NCBI GenBank assembly: GCA_023426265.1
Contig: JAFABA010000165.1
Span: 3,733 to 67,732 of the forward strand
DNA length: 64,000 nt
Source: Bacillota bacterium
GTDB taxonomy: Bacteria; Bacillota; Clostridia; Christensenellales; CAG-138
Direction of reading: 5' to 3'
Positions 26,201 through 33,959 of this stretch are shown piece after piece. A program made the position numbers and the translations under genes. The first letter of the stretch is position 1; every line of letters begins with the position of its first letter. The notes beneath the pieces are model-generated. The model saw only the letters and a list, made by a program, of their open reading frames with translations, did no database searches and was not told where the DNA came from.

Positions 26201-26628
26201 ATAACAGGCTTGACCAGCATGACCCATTTGCAAAAGATGTATATACGGATATCTATTCTTTTTCGCAGGATGTATTGGTTAATTGCGGATATGAATTGAA
26301 TGTAGAGTTACTTTCGCTTCCTACAGAAAATAAGAATTTTCCTCTGCATATAGCTAAATGGAGTGAGCCGAGTGAAGAAGGCGGATATACAAAACAAGGA
26401 ACTTATGGCAGTATCGCAGAAATAAAGGTCGACCTACTCCTGAAATTTCTTAATAGTACAAATAAAGCTCTTATCTTTGAATATGGCATAGCTTTTGAGG
26501 ATGCGACTTATCACTTTTATGGAACACCAAGCAAAGCAGCTAAAGAAAAAGGTGTATTTATTATTCATTCAAATGGCAGAACAGAATCGCATGTATTAAA
26601 ACGAGGTTCAGATGTTGGTTATGAGTAA
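20275..26628 (+). CDS. Giant STAND NTPase with N-terminal nuclease-like domain (Avs-like)
   Basis: 2117 residues in one frame. Residues 15-100 carry Asp-Asp-Phe-His-Leu-Leu-Trp-Ala, a Glu-x-n-Asp series and Phe-Ser-Gln-Leu-Lys-Tyr (84-88), the Q-x-K form of a PD-(D/E)xK nuclease as in DUF4297/Cap4 domains. A P-loop follows at about 313-321 (Ala-Thr-Ala-Gly-Ile-Gly-Lys-Thr-Thr) and Walker B at 411-421 (Leu-Leu-Ile-Ile-Asp-Ala-Ala-Asp-Asn-Gly), typical of STAND/Avs ATPases, then Phe-Thr-Tyr-Arg-Thr. The remaining ~1500 residues are helical and repeat-like, the usual place of a phage-protein sensor. In described Avs proteins, sensing of terminase or portal triggers the nuclease; whether this one does so is inference. 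Standalone, AT-rich. Confidence 0.8.
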   Translation: MEDIKTNAGALPSNAGDDFHLLWAAQKILEMLKPSTTLTAVTVEGPVWKDSVTTDIDNSKLYAIDLAEYYGGTDFQNASKIVFSQLKYSTYMGDTVWTASSLCHSDNKKKDNSIIRRLADTYKEYTEKNVNSKDKLVVKFVSNRSISDNLKQGIGTARELLETKSYKQANSLIKNLPPEFTTDIERIYKESSLSSTAFLSFINMLDFEDCGTTTRSIKKAEIIKQLGNWGIDSLQNKYNEIIMTIRDRMMPGRNANVAMTKDFVCSLFGGNYARFLPAPTNIPALKTRYIERECIRDLVDIVLQQENAPICVHATAGIGKTTIVSNIEKYLPDGSALVFYDCYGGGTYLQPSDSRYECDTAITQICNSLALECKTDFLLERRLKDSEFFQELCLRLERAIKHVKLFSESAIILLIIDAADNGIFAARQNERNCFIDKLLKQPLPYGVRLLFTYRTEHADYFNFPEGSKTYEVPAFNLAESTAHIQSFYPAATENECLEFHRLSKGIPRVQAYSLKSQRETFLEVVEMLRPYGKTTDDLLHDILKEISQRYGGANEKISFAFGVLINLPRPIPLIIAVKILQCTPEMLQSLSVDCSFGLYIENDFIYFNDEDFETFLRDKYCDNLKAVSAITDYMYQHRHQDAYCAKHVHSFLAKQPDISKLLNISLNESIDESLVDITEASRIMVSRIKATLSIPVIKTQEYWKESFQLIYKIIDFSKSDEAINKLIQSNPEQAYLYCDQNTLFEVFTTDRNDFDSLGKAAFIFSMKSETKTKALSYLDSYRGAINYYYSKPEEKQNPVQGPKFVDIVNIAESLLRLKDEASMKRWITSWVSRKLQANLLFEILFHLINRNDIKTANQIESLRWSVYCKLAIVAAYLKCKKTPPINLVEYLSNVFNKMQTLNFTNLNKDHFILFLEYLCKDNTNRGLLLKIISKYHINYRVSYLPYIQGDDEQELDCNLRFYVLEKILRDEKTYSEDFCDKDSLLKDKRFTQKEIDERVKDIRKVYDFLLPAYIYRIQIILRVNSEATEKLYNNCLVKLDRLYWSDLDNQKSGSIRLYLLALSDAVLNTVTTDSQAINQNLTKIAKATKIYRDTKFALADLCSYDHRSQQFALEMLKAISDELIQHPISAMELSEAYIKCTQIGQKVELNVGQIYFKKALQAAKGLDYESYRKLELFNVLSNVAADGKHLSNVEFSHEFVRLAEDYYRKMGDSKNFPYKEVFETATILCPENIFSIMCRIDDRNDWDHFSLPESAFYVLSVLLERDIYCPDIISSLSTILLPEQPSDYNNLAKKILQHLMKAPIFVRQKSLDNLISDTLYNVPLIYKDTLAKDITSYITEYGISGYRNSQEIKALYDFLRSIDVETKKNQIESKTTELPVTDIDIKTCIISDYLQLIGYLKVLDMDNQVIFVDSWLADTLPEDYVSRATIIIEACLNGAYSIEASKIMNVFIKYISKWCVWPTIETWRNGIQRKIFIDHMEKILSSYHDYYNKLINIFNVQEFDIRAFFIEYLISKDNISSDYIIEILKKLSSTLSASYAEEALKWCISTEIPSIHPLSGDQPYSNSFSQIDADLLPICKLLWRMLGHPDKKYRWIAAHIIRNLYSCGHSKIIEYFTTLYDAPFDLRYMDRNNFFFIESAKVYFLAVCLRIFSKEPKGGVPFYCFFKEIACAGQTTHALQRRLAKNISLKIAEVNYSGDIEQILISDELKQRKIKESPRYARASFSSTQKLRFHFDYMDTLPYWYNDVADIFCLMQEDVARDCDDYIQQFGIDNTKTQTWQNKYLHYNRYRNRNINNSHGCLPEVETLEKYAEWHAMFYVADQYRRTLPYSDDSYKNYHDWLDSYLPGYRGYWSCEYRDHVPFVPFLWEFKKYKNPQNDHEYIIQHNLATSLIMNGDYIVTYLYYHSAFDQSNQSVKIKSALINEEDISRLIRELENLHNIFEDYYFEPNREVRKYLKKAAVIIWPLHINLDSLSDNRLDQHDPFAKDVYTDIYSFSQDVLVNCGYELNVELLSLPTENKNFPLHIAKWSEPSEEGGYTKQGTYGSIAEIKVDLLLKFLNSTNKALIFEYGIAFEDATYHFYGTPSKAAKEKGVFIIHSNGRTESHVLKRGSDVGYE

Positions 26629-26929
26629 TATCTTTGATATCTAACTTCGCATTGTGATCAGCACCGCTTAATTAGTGCTATTATCCTAACGCCATATCAT
26701 ACGAGACTTTAAACTGAGCCTATTCTCCGATGTAAGCCTTATGATAGTCGATACCATCCATATCACCTGTATTGTGGCTCTCGAAATTGCCTTTTAAGAG
26801 GGTTATTATCCAAGATCCACTGGCATACGGTTATGGATGAACTCGATATTCGCCCCAGCCGCTTTTGCTAGCATTACAAACACACAAACACTTCTAGCCC
26901 GGCTACAGCATGCCGACAATTGCCAGACA
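26629..26929. other. Intergenic region without recognisable content
   Basis: About 300 bases between the STAND gene and the next gene hold no open frame or strong hairpin that I can support; only the promoter at its right end is clear. Confidence 0.5.
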
Positions 26930-26938
26930 TGATATAAT
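26930..26938 (+). promoter_or_regulatory. Extended -10 promoter of the helicase-HEPN module
   Basis: TGATATAAT, an extended -10 element, 27 bases before the ATG of the membrane protein gene; no good -35. Confidence 0.45.
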
Positions 26939-26964
26939 TAGTAAAAACAAGTTGGGAAAAAATT

Positions 26965-27489
26965 ATGGATTATTCAATATACATCATCATTGCTATCATC
27001 ATAGGTGTTGCTTATTTTATATATTACAGAATAAACAAAAATAGTACTATGCATTTTAGACAAGCTGAAGAGTTTATCATTGGTTTATGTAATGCGTATC
27101 AAAATGAAGCTGAAGCAGGATTAACTAAATATATAGATAGTCACAAGGCGTCAAATAATTGTTGGACTTTTGCCGTTATATTTGCGGGGTATAAGATTGC
27201 GCAATTGAATTTTTGCTATCATCTTAAAGAATATGAGGATATTCTTCATTTAACATACAAATATATCTACAAGAATGCTGATGAGCATATGAGACGGTAT
27301 ATTCTGATTGTTGATATTCTTGATATAGCTCTTCCAAAATACGTAGGTAATCAAACAATGGACATACCAAGAACAGAAAAGAGAGTAGGCAGAGAAACAA
27401 TTCAAGATTGCATAGTTGATAAACGATATTATGCTTTATTAAGAGAGTTGTCACATCTTTCGTTAGATATAGAAGGCAACGAGCTCTAA
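26965..27489 (+). CDS. Small membrane-anchored protein of unknown function
   Basis: 174 residues. One N-terminal membrane helix (about residues 4-21, Ile-Tyr-Ile-Ile-Ile-Ala-Ile-Ile-Ile-Gly) and a soluble, mainly helical, cytoplasmic domain. I recognise no family. It is 75 bases ahead of the SF1 helicase gene and similar in base composition, so it may belong to the same module as a membrane-located partner or sensor. The ATG at 26965 has only a poor ribosome site (GGGAAAAAATT). Confidence 0.55.
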   Translation: MDYSIYIIIAIIIGVAYFIYYRINKNSTMHFRQAEEFIIGLCNAYQNEAEAGLTKYIDSHKASNNCWTFAVIFAGYKIAQLNFCYHLKEYEDILHLTYKYIYKNADEHMRRYILIVDILDIALPKYVGNQTMDIPRTEKRVGRETIQDCIVDKRYYALLRELSHLSLDIEGNEL

Positions 27490-27564
27490 CTCAAACGGCA
27501 TTATTTATAATCTTCTAAGGAAGCAAGAGTAAATTAAAGCGGTTATACTAGTGGAGGCAAGTGA

Positions 27565-30500
27565 GTGTTACGACAGATTCTAAAATATTGGTATCAACTA
27601 GAGTACTTTAACCCGTGCTGGCCGATCAACACTTATGAGGACACTAACCTCACTAAGCAAGACTTGCCTTGGCAAAATCAGCAACAAGATTCCAGGATTC
27701 GGATAAGCTATGATGTATACTTGGGCAAGGCCCGATCGAACGATCTGATTGTTTTGATGCTGAAAGCGCTAAATCTTGATACTGAAGGATCTTCCATCGA
27801 AAACGATAATTCATTGGTTTGCCTTTGTGCAATCAAAATTGATGAGCAAGGGAAATATGTTTCCGATTCCTTTGCAATTTCTAGTTTTGTTTGGGCAATC
27901 TTTAAACTTATTAGCGCTGGTTCAATTAGTGAGAAGCTAGATGTATCTGAATTAGAAATGTTGCAGCGGGAAATAAATAGCCAGCTTTTGCAGGATAATG
28001 AAGGCCCTGAGACTTCACCAGTATCCAAGGATTATTTAAGAAAAGTCTATGAGCTGGTTTGCCATGAAGCTAAGGTAAATCATGAATTATTTGAGGCTTC
28101 CTTGTGGTCCCGCCGGAAAGTTCAGTATGCTAACAAGAGTGGCGATTTCCCCCCGATGGATCCCGCCACTGAATTATTACAAAGCTTTTACCTTAGGGAT
28201 ATGGATAAAATTCAAAAGTCACCTACACAAAGAATTAGCCATTACGTCAAGGCCATGATTGAAACCAGTACTGAAGCGCAGCGCATACAGATTGATATCG
28301 ATGTTAGGCATATGCAGCGATGGCTGAAAGCAGACTGCTTTCCGCTTGGCGTATGGCCCTCGCCATACAGTCCAAGTCTGATGCAACAACTAGGAATCAA
28401 TATCGCGATTGCGGGTGAGCAGGATATATTTTCGGTTAACGGCCCGCCAGGAACGGGAAAAACAACACTACTAAAGGAGGTCGTGGTTTCAAACATTATT
28501 CATAGGGCCGTTGTGATGGTTGGTTATGATTCGCCTGAGCAAGCATTCACCAAAGCTGAAATGGAAAATCCGCCCGACCAGTTTAATAAATATTTTTATA
28601 AGATTAATAAAAAGCTATCGGGTTATGGCATGGTTGTGGCTTCCAACAATAACGCCGCAGTCGAAAACATATCGGTAGAACTTCCAAAGGCGATAGGGGG
28701 AGATAGAACCGGACGATTTTCCGGTATGGGCGTGGGAACAGCTGATACATATTTTGCGGATATTGCAACCAAGCTGCTGGGCGAGCCTGCGTGGGGGCTT
28801 ATCTCGGCTAAACTGGGAAAGAAAAGTAATATAAAGGCTCTCAAGGAACGTCTTTGGTGGGCGGATGATGAGGTGACGCTCAAGCACTATTATGATGAAG
28901 CAACCGCACCGGATTGGAATACAGCACGCCAAGATTTTCGGGCAGCGCTGCAAGCTGTGGAAGTTGCCCGAAAAGATATTAAATATGCACAATCTTTGCT
29001 AGCTGAGCAAAAACAAGCGATGGCAGACCAAATGGCTGCCGAAGTCAAGAATGATGAGACGCAGGCCGAGCTTTTCCGTCAACAGGCAGGCCTACTAGAG
29101 CAGCAGCAAAATCTGAGCAAGTTGGAAGGCAAGCTAGTATTACAGCAGCAAAATATTGCCATGTTACGATCAAGCCTCTCGTTTCTGAAGCTCGTGTTTT
29201 GGCGGGTATTCAAGAACAATCCTGTTATAAAAGAATGGAAACAGACTGAACAAGATACACAAGAAACGATTATCCTAATTACCCGGCAAAGAACTATCTG
29301 TCATACACAGGAAGAAATTGTGCAGGCGGTACAAATACGTCATCAGATATCCGAGAATGATCTCCATCAAGCCGAGCAAAAACTACATGCTGTCAATGCG
29401 GCGATCGTACCATATAAAGAGCGCTTTGGAGACAATTGGGCAGATGCTGCCTTTTGGGAAAATATCTGTGAAAATGAGCGTTCACAGGCACTCTGTCCAT
29501 GGACCTACGCTGAGTATGACAAAGTGCGGGAAGAGCTGTTCTATCAGGCGCTCATGCTACACAAGGCGTTTGTATTATCCAGCAACCGTGTTAAGCAAAA
29601 CTTGATGCGTCTCTTCGCCATGTGGGACGGAAAGTTTATGACAGGCGATTGTGAATCCGCCTATGGGCACCTATTTAACACTCTGCTCCTTGTAATACCA
29701 GTAGTTTCGACTACCTTTGCTTCGGTACAATCCTTTTTGGAGGGTATACAGGCCGAGGAACTAGGGATTCTAGTGGTGGACGAAGCAGGGCAGGCAACTC
29801 CGCAGAGTGCTTTAGGAGCATTATGGCGAACAAAAAAAGCAATTATTGTTGGTGATCCGTTGCAGGTTGAGCCGATTGTTACCATTCCAAATGAACTGCG
29901 AAAACGCTTTGCTGATGAAAACAATATTCCTTCGATATATCGAGTACCAGAATTGTCAGTACAAGTGTTGGCCGACCAGCTTAATTCGTATGGTGGAATT
30001 CGGAACCTGGAGGACGAAAAACTTTGGTTAGGCTGTCCACTAGTTGTGCATCGCAGATGCCTTAACCCAATGTTTCAAATTTCTAACGAAGTGGCTTATA
30101 ACGGTAGGATGTTTACCAAAACCGCTTTGCCGGATCGAGCAAAGGAATTTCTGCTAGAGCAATCGGTATGGTTCGATGTTAAGGGCGTTGAAAAAGGTAA
30201 TAAGAATCATGCGGTGCAACAACAGCTTGACGTTGTAATTACTCAGGTTGAGAAGGCGATTGATGTTTACGCCGGTTTGCCCGATTTGTATATAATTACG
30301 CCCTTTACCTCAGTGGATCGGGCATTGAAAAATGCAATTCGTCCCGTAATTAAAAGAAGACTGTCGTCGCAGGTGGATGTTAAAGATATCGATGGATGGC
30401 TCAACGAAAACTGTGGTACCATTCACACCTTTCAAGGCAAGGAAGCAAACGAGGTGCTGCTGGTACTTGGCTGTGATGCTCAAAGGGGGAAAGGTGCTGC

Positions 30501-30675
30501 ACAATGGGTAGGACAGAAACCCAACATAATTAATGTGGCTGTTTCTCGATCAAAATATCGTTTGGGCGTTATTGGCGATTATGACCTATGGAAAAACATA
30601 CCGTACGTGCGTACGGTATGCAAATATTTAAAAAAACAGCAAGTCAAGAATAAGCAAGTCACCCGACTAGAGTGA
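27565..30675 (+). CDS. Superfamily 1 (Upf1-like) helicase with coiled-coil insert
   Basis: 1036 residues starting at GTG, with GGAGG seven bases upstream; no ATG fits. An N-terminal domain of about 285 residues is unassigned. Then come Walker A (293-301, Gly-Pro-Pro-Gly-Thr-Gly-Lys-Thr-Thr), a long Gln/Glu-rich coiled coil inserted between motifs I and II (about residues 455-620), motif II Val-Val-Asp-Glu-Ala-Gly-Gln-Ala-Thr, motif III Val-Gly-Asp-Pro-Leu-Gln, motif V His-Thr-Phe-Gln-Gly-Lys-Glu and motif VI Val-Ala-Val-Ser-Arg-Ser-Lys. This is the AAA_11/AAA_12 helicase type acting on RNA or DNA. A HEPN-type protein gene follows, suggesting a defence or RNA-surveillance unit. Confidence 0.85.
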   Translation: MLRQILKYWYQLEYFNPCWPINTYEDTNLTKQDLPWQNQQQDSRIRISYDVYLGKARSNDLIVLMLKALNLDTEGSSIENDNSLVCLCAIKIDEQGKYVSDSFAISSFVWAIFKLISAGSISEKLDVSELEMLQREINSQLLQDNEGPETSPVSKDYLRKVYELVCHEAKVNHELFEASLWSRRKVQYANKSGDFPPMDPATELLQSFYLRDMDKIQKSPTQRISHYVKAMIETSTEAQRIQIDIDVRHMQRWLKADCFPLGVWPSPYSPSLMQQLGINIAIAGEQDIFSVNGPPGTGKTTLLKEVVVSNIIHRAVVMVGYDSPEQAFTKAEMENPPDQFNKYFYKINKKLSGYGMVVASNNNAAVENISVELPKAIGGDRTGRFSGMGVGTADTYFADIATKLLGEPAWGLISAKLGKKSNIKALKERLWWADDEVTLKHYYDEATAPDWNTARQDFRAALQAVEVARKDIKYAQSLLAEQKQAMADQMAAEVKNDETQAELFRQQAGLLEQQQNLSKLEGKLVLQQQNIAMLRSSLSFLKLVFWRVFKNNPVIKEWKQTEQDTQETIILITRQRTICHTQEEIVQAVQIRHQISENDLHQAEQKLHAVNAAIVPYKERFGDNWADAAFWENICENERSQALCPWTYAEYDKVREELFYQALMLHKAFVLSSNRVKQNLMRLFAMWDGKFMTGDCESAYGHLFNTLLLVIPVVSTTFASVQSFLEGIQAEELGILVVDEAGQATPQSALGALWRTKKAIIVGDPLQVEPIVTIPNELRKRFADENNIPSIYRVPELSVQVLADQLNSYGGIRNLEDEKLWLGCPLVVHRRCLNPMFQISNEVAYNGRMFTKTALPDRAKEFLLEQSVWFDVKGVEKGNKNHAVQQQLDVVITQVEKAIDVYAGLPDLYIITPFTSVDRALKNAIRPVIKRRLSSQVDVKDIDGWLNENCGTIHTFQGKEANEVLLVLGCDAQRGKGAAQWVGQKPNIINVAVSRSKYRLGVIGDYDLWKNIPYVRTVCKYLKKQQVKNKQVTRLE

Positions 30676-30817
30676 CTGTTAATCATGAGCGTCCGATTAT
30701 CCATAACCCAAGCAGTTATCCAAACTTCGCATTATGTCCATCAGAAAAATGTTGAGGTGGAATCGCAAGTTAAAACTAGAGATATCCTTTATAGCGGCAA
30801 GCTGGAGGTATTAAGGA

Positions 30818-32737
30818 ATGGTTAGAGACCGTGTAGAGTATTTTGAAGCAAATGACATGTTATATGGACATAATCTTAACAAAATTGAAACCATGGTAAT
30901 TCCTTGCATATCTGAAATAGATATTAATGATGCGATAGAATTCTATGAAATCAAAAGGTATATTGACGAGGGAACTCGTTCAAATACATGGTCTGACGAA
31001 GAAGTGCAAGCATACAAAGAAAAAAGTCAGAAACTATACGGTCTTACCCTCCGTTTCTTTAATGCGATGGATAACACCACAATTATTCAACATTATACCG
31101 CTATAGAACAATCCTACCATAAGGAATTTTGGGCGCTGTTTAGCACGTGCAAATTGTTTAACAAGATTTCAGATGATACCTTTGAAAAATTGATTCATAC
31201 AGACGGAATTGCACCATTTGATCTGTTTCGATACAAAAATATAGTGAACCGCTATGGCATAGTCTTGCGTAGCTATATTATGGAATATAATTCAATTCAA
31301 ATCCTCATGCACGTATACGAGCAGGACTACAATCAGGAGGAAAAACTGTTCTTGCCTACCAAACTGACAGGTGCCGATATATGCTCTTGTTTAGAAAAAT
31401 ATATTGATGGCGATTTCCCAAATCCCAATATACTTAATAGTATAGAGCAAATGCGTTGCTCGTCAGTGTTCCCAATCAGCGATGAACTCCGGTTGAAGGC
31501 TAAACGTCGATACGCGAAAGAGATAGAGAAACTATCAATCACTGGTGCTTCCTTTGGGTACGGAATCCAACTTACCTTTTTACCGGATCAACCTGAAGAA
31601 AAAACTGCAGAACATATTGGTAAAGAGTTCAAATTTTCTTATAGCACACGTTGGCTTCTTGACACATTGGATTATCCAAGCATATTGAATAATTTCATTT
31701 ATATTTTTGAGTTTGTTGATGTTCCGCAAATGCGTTCTCTTCACATAAGTAAAGAATCCGATTTCGGAGTATTTGAGCGTATTTCGCGTTCGAAGTCAAC
31801 ACGTATCTATCCGTGCAGTTACAACTTTAAATTCATAAACGTATTAGCTACGATACAAATGAACGCATACTATAACTTCCTAAAAGCACAAAATCTGCGT
31901 CTTGAAGATGTTTTGAAATGGTTTTTTACTGGATACCTGCAGTCAGAATATAACTGCCCAGAGATTAGGGTATCTTTTCCGAGTGAGGGTTCCACTTATG
32001 CAGAAAAGTGTTCCACAATCATTACGGCTTTTGAGTCAATCCTAAAGCAATATTCTTTATACGTAAAGAGCGGGGAGATTGACTTTGGCCTTGTTGGAAT
32101 GTCCACGACGCCAATTACATTTGAAAGTGTGCCCAGCTTAGTTTGCAAAAAGTACATTTACGGTGTCGATAAAGATTATGAAAATTTGACCTTTATGCTC
32201 TTTTCAGACCAGTGTATATATTCCTTTGTGTCCCGCATTCACGAGCAAAAGAAAGAGTACGCAAGTTTTCTTGATTTGATTCTTAATGAAGAAGTCAATT
32301 TATCAGATTACAAAGAGCGGGAGCATTCGGCATTTAGGTATTTGGCTGACTATGATTTGATAGAGATTGCGCCTGACGGGCTGATCAGAGTAAAAAACAA
32401 AGTAAAGGTGGCGGTGCTTAGAGATCTATATAAAAACGAAGTTGTTAGTAGATGGCATTATCCTGATGCTGCACTTTCGGAAATCCAAGAGCTGATAGAC
32501 AAGGGGGTTATTATAGAAAAAAGTAGTTTACTATCTACTCCAGAGACGAATTACTTAAATTATCTGTTAAATCGCTCGGAATATGACAATGGCTTGGAGA
32601 TTCGGAATAAGTATGTTCACGGTATACAACAGGTCAACACGAACGAAAATGAGCACATGCAGAACTACTTGATTCTTTTAAAAATATTTGTTCTTTTGGC
32701 GATAAAAATTAATGATGATTTCGAACTGAGAAAATGA
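30818..32737 (+). CDS. Large protein with C-terminal HEPN-type motif
   Basis: 639 residues, GGAGG nine bases before ATG. I do not recognise the first 480 residues. Around 510-560 there is a winged-helix-like stretch (Phe-Arg-Tyr-Leu-Ala-Asp-Tyr-Asp-Leu-Ile-Glu-Ile). Near the end Arg596-Asn-Lys-Tyr-Val-His601-Gly is the R-x4-H motif of HEPN ribonucleases, set between two helices as expected. It follows the SF1 helicase gene by 142 bases on the same strand. A toxin-like RNase released or guided by the helicase is a reasonable idea but is inference. Confidence 0.6.
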   Translation: MVRDRVEYFEANDMLYGHNLNKIETMVIPCISEIDINDAIEFYEIKRYIDEGTRSNTWSDEEVQAYKEKSQKLYGLTLRFFNAMDNTTIIQHYTAIEQSYHKEFWALFSTCKLFNKISDDTFEKLIHTDGIAPFDLFRYKNIVNRYGIVLRSYIMEYNSIQILMHVYEQDYNQEEKLFLPTKLTGADICSCLEKYIDGDFPNPNILNSIEQMRCSSVFPISDELRLKAKRRYAKEIEKLSITGASFGYGIQLTFLPDQPEEKTAEHIGKEFKFSYSTRWLLDTLDYPSILNNFIYIFEFVDVPQMRSLHISKESDFGVFERISRSKSTRIYPCSYNFKFINVLATIQMNAYYNFLKAQNLRLEDVLKWFFTGYLQSEYNCPEIRVSFPSEGSTYAEKCSTIITAFESILKQYSLYVKSGEIDFGLVGMSTTPITFESVPSLVCKKYIYGVDKDYENLTFMLFSDQCIYSFVSRIHEQKKEYASFLDLILNEEVNLSDYKEREHSAFRYLADYDLIEIAPDGLIRVKNKVKVAVLRDLYKNEVVSRWHYPDAALSEIQELIDKGVIIEKSSLLSTPETNYLNYLLNRSEYDNGLEIRNKYVHGIQQVNTNENEHMQNYLILLKIFVLLAIKINDDFELRK

Positions 32738-33044
32738 TAGAGCCTTAGTTTGGAGATATTTCATGCCGAAAATCTTTACTGGATGGACAGATGTTTAGCC
32801 CCGGAGATGAAGTTAAGTGGCATAGTATTTAGCTTACTATACAATTCGGAGCAAAATGATACTCCATAATTCATCTGCACTTCTTTTTTTATCGTAGACG
32901 TCGTGGGGAGCCGTTTGCTCTGTGAAGTAAATGCCAAATAAGAAACAGATTTGAATTTCGCAGTTTGTTTAAATTACGACGATCCGGTAAAGGCGATTGA
33001 GCCTTTGGTGATCCTCTCTGCAAGCATCGCCCTTCGGCTTTTTT

Positions 33045-33081
33045 CTCAAGTCCAAAATATCTAAATTGACAACGAAATCCA
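33045..33081. repeat. 37-bp direct repeat, left copy
   Basis: Matches 41384-41420 with two mismatches; the GC-TTTTTT-C stretch just ahead is also shared. A terminator-like hairpin follows both copies. On the minus strand it reads Asp-Phe-Val-x-Asn-Leu-Asp-Ile-Leu-Asp-Leu-Arg in both, so it may be a leftover of a coding end. It may also mark the edges of a smaller mobile unit (33.05-41.42 kb). Apart from this and the hairpin, 32738-33256 shows no gene I can support. Confidence 0.7.
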
Positions 33082-33086
33082 CGGTA

Positions 33087-33131
33087 GACAAACCTGTTTC
33101 TATTGTCGCATAGAAGCAGGTTTGTCTTTTT
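33087..33131 (+). terminator. Terminator-like hairpin beside the left repeat
   Basis: GACAAACCTG pairs with CAGGTTTGTC around an inner TTCTA/TAGAA, then TTTTTG. Confidence 0.7.
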
Positions 33132-33256
33132 GTCTGCCCTAAAACCCCTCAAATAGGGCTTTTTGTTGCTCAGCTCATTGAAAGCGTCTCATCTAACATG
33201 CAAATAGTCATGTTTGAAAACCCTCATATATTCATGTTTAAAAAGGAGAAAGCGTA

Positions 33257-33901
33257 ATGAAAGGATTGGAGATCGAATCATTCGGGCGTATTTGCTATGG
33301 CTTCACCAAAGGCGAGGCCGAACAAGTGTGCATCAACAAACAGCAAGCGGAAGTCGTATCCATGCTTTTTGAAAAGTATCTCGAAGGCTTCAGCCTGGGT
33401 CGGTTAAGCGAATTGCTGCAAAGCAATCATATTCCCTCCCCTTCCGGCAGGGAGACCTGGACGCGGACAACAATAGATAAGCTTCTATCCAACCAAAGCT
33501 ATGTTCCTCACATTATCCCTTGGGATCAATTCTACAGGGTGCAAGATGAGAAGATGCGGCGATGCAATCTGGAATATGGCGAAACAGACGTACAGAGGAA
33601 ATCTACGCGATACAATTCAACGCATATATTGAGTGGGCTTTTGGTTTGTGCTGAATGCGGTGCAAATTACCGCAGGATCACCCGCCCTACTGGTGAAATC
33701 GTGTGGCGTTGTGCCAATCGGGTAGAGCATGGCAGCAAGATCTGCAAGCATTCCCCTTCTATCACTGAAACGGATGCTTTATCGTTCCTCCAGAATAACC
33801 TGCATATTACGCAGATCAATGCGGAGATGATCCGGAATAAAGTATCTGCAATTTATGTAACTGACGATGAAGTATGCGCATCAAGATTAATAATGCTTTG
33901 A
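33257..33901 (+). CDS. Recombinase-domain protein without serine catalytic domain
   Basis: 214 residues with its own AAAGGAG site, so not just a broken 3' end. It contains the DNA-binding Recombinase domain of large serine recombinases (about 5-110, Gly-Phe-Ser-Leu-Gly-Arg-Leu ... Ile-Pro-Ser-Pro-Ser-Gly, Trp-Thr-Arg-Thr-Thr-Ile) and the zinc ribbon (Cys-Ala-Glu-Cys-Gly-Ala-Asn-Tyr-Arg-Arg ... Trp-Arg-Cys-Ala-Asn ... Cys). The N-terminal resolvase domain with the catalytic Ser is missing, and the C-terminal coiled coil is short. It could bind attachment sites but not cut them alone. Its place next to the direct repeat supports a mobile origin. Confidence 0.8.
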   Translation: MKGLEIESFGRICYGFTKGEAEQVCINKQQAEVVSMLFEKYLEGFSLGRLSELLQSNHIPSPSGRETWTRTTIDKLLSNQSYVPHIIPWDQFYRVQDEKMRRCNLEYGETDVQRKSTRYNSTHILSGLLVCAECGANYRRITRPTGEIVWRCANRVEHGSKICKHSPSITETDALSFLQNNLHITQINAEMIRNKVSAIYVTDDEVCASRLIML

Positions 33902-33959
33902 GAGCATCACTATAGGGTATAATATTCATGCATTCAACTTTTTCGGAAGGACTTACGGC

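Noticed and set aside
32889..33152. 87-residue minus-strand frame covering the left direct repeat
   Set aside because: No start signal, odd composition, and a different frame gives the more protein-like reading; treated as remnant or repeat.
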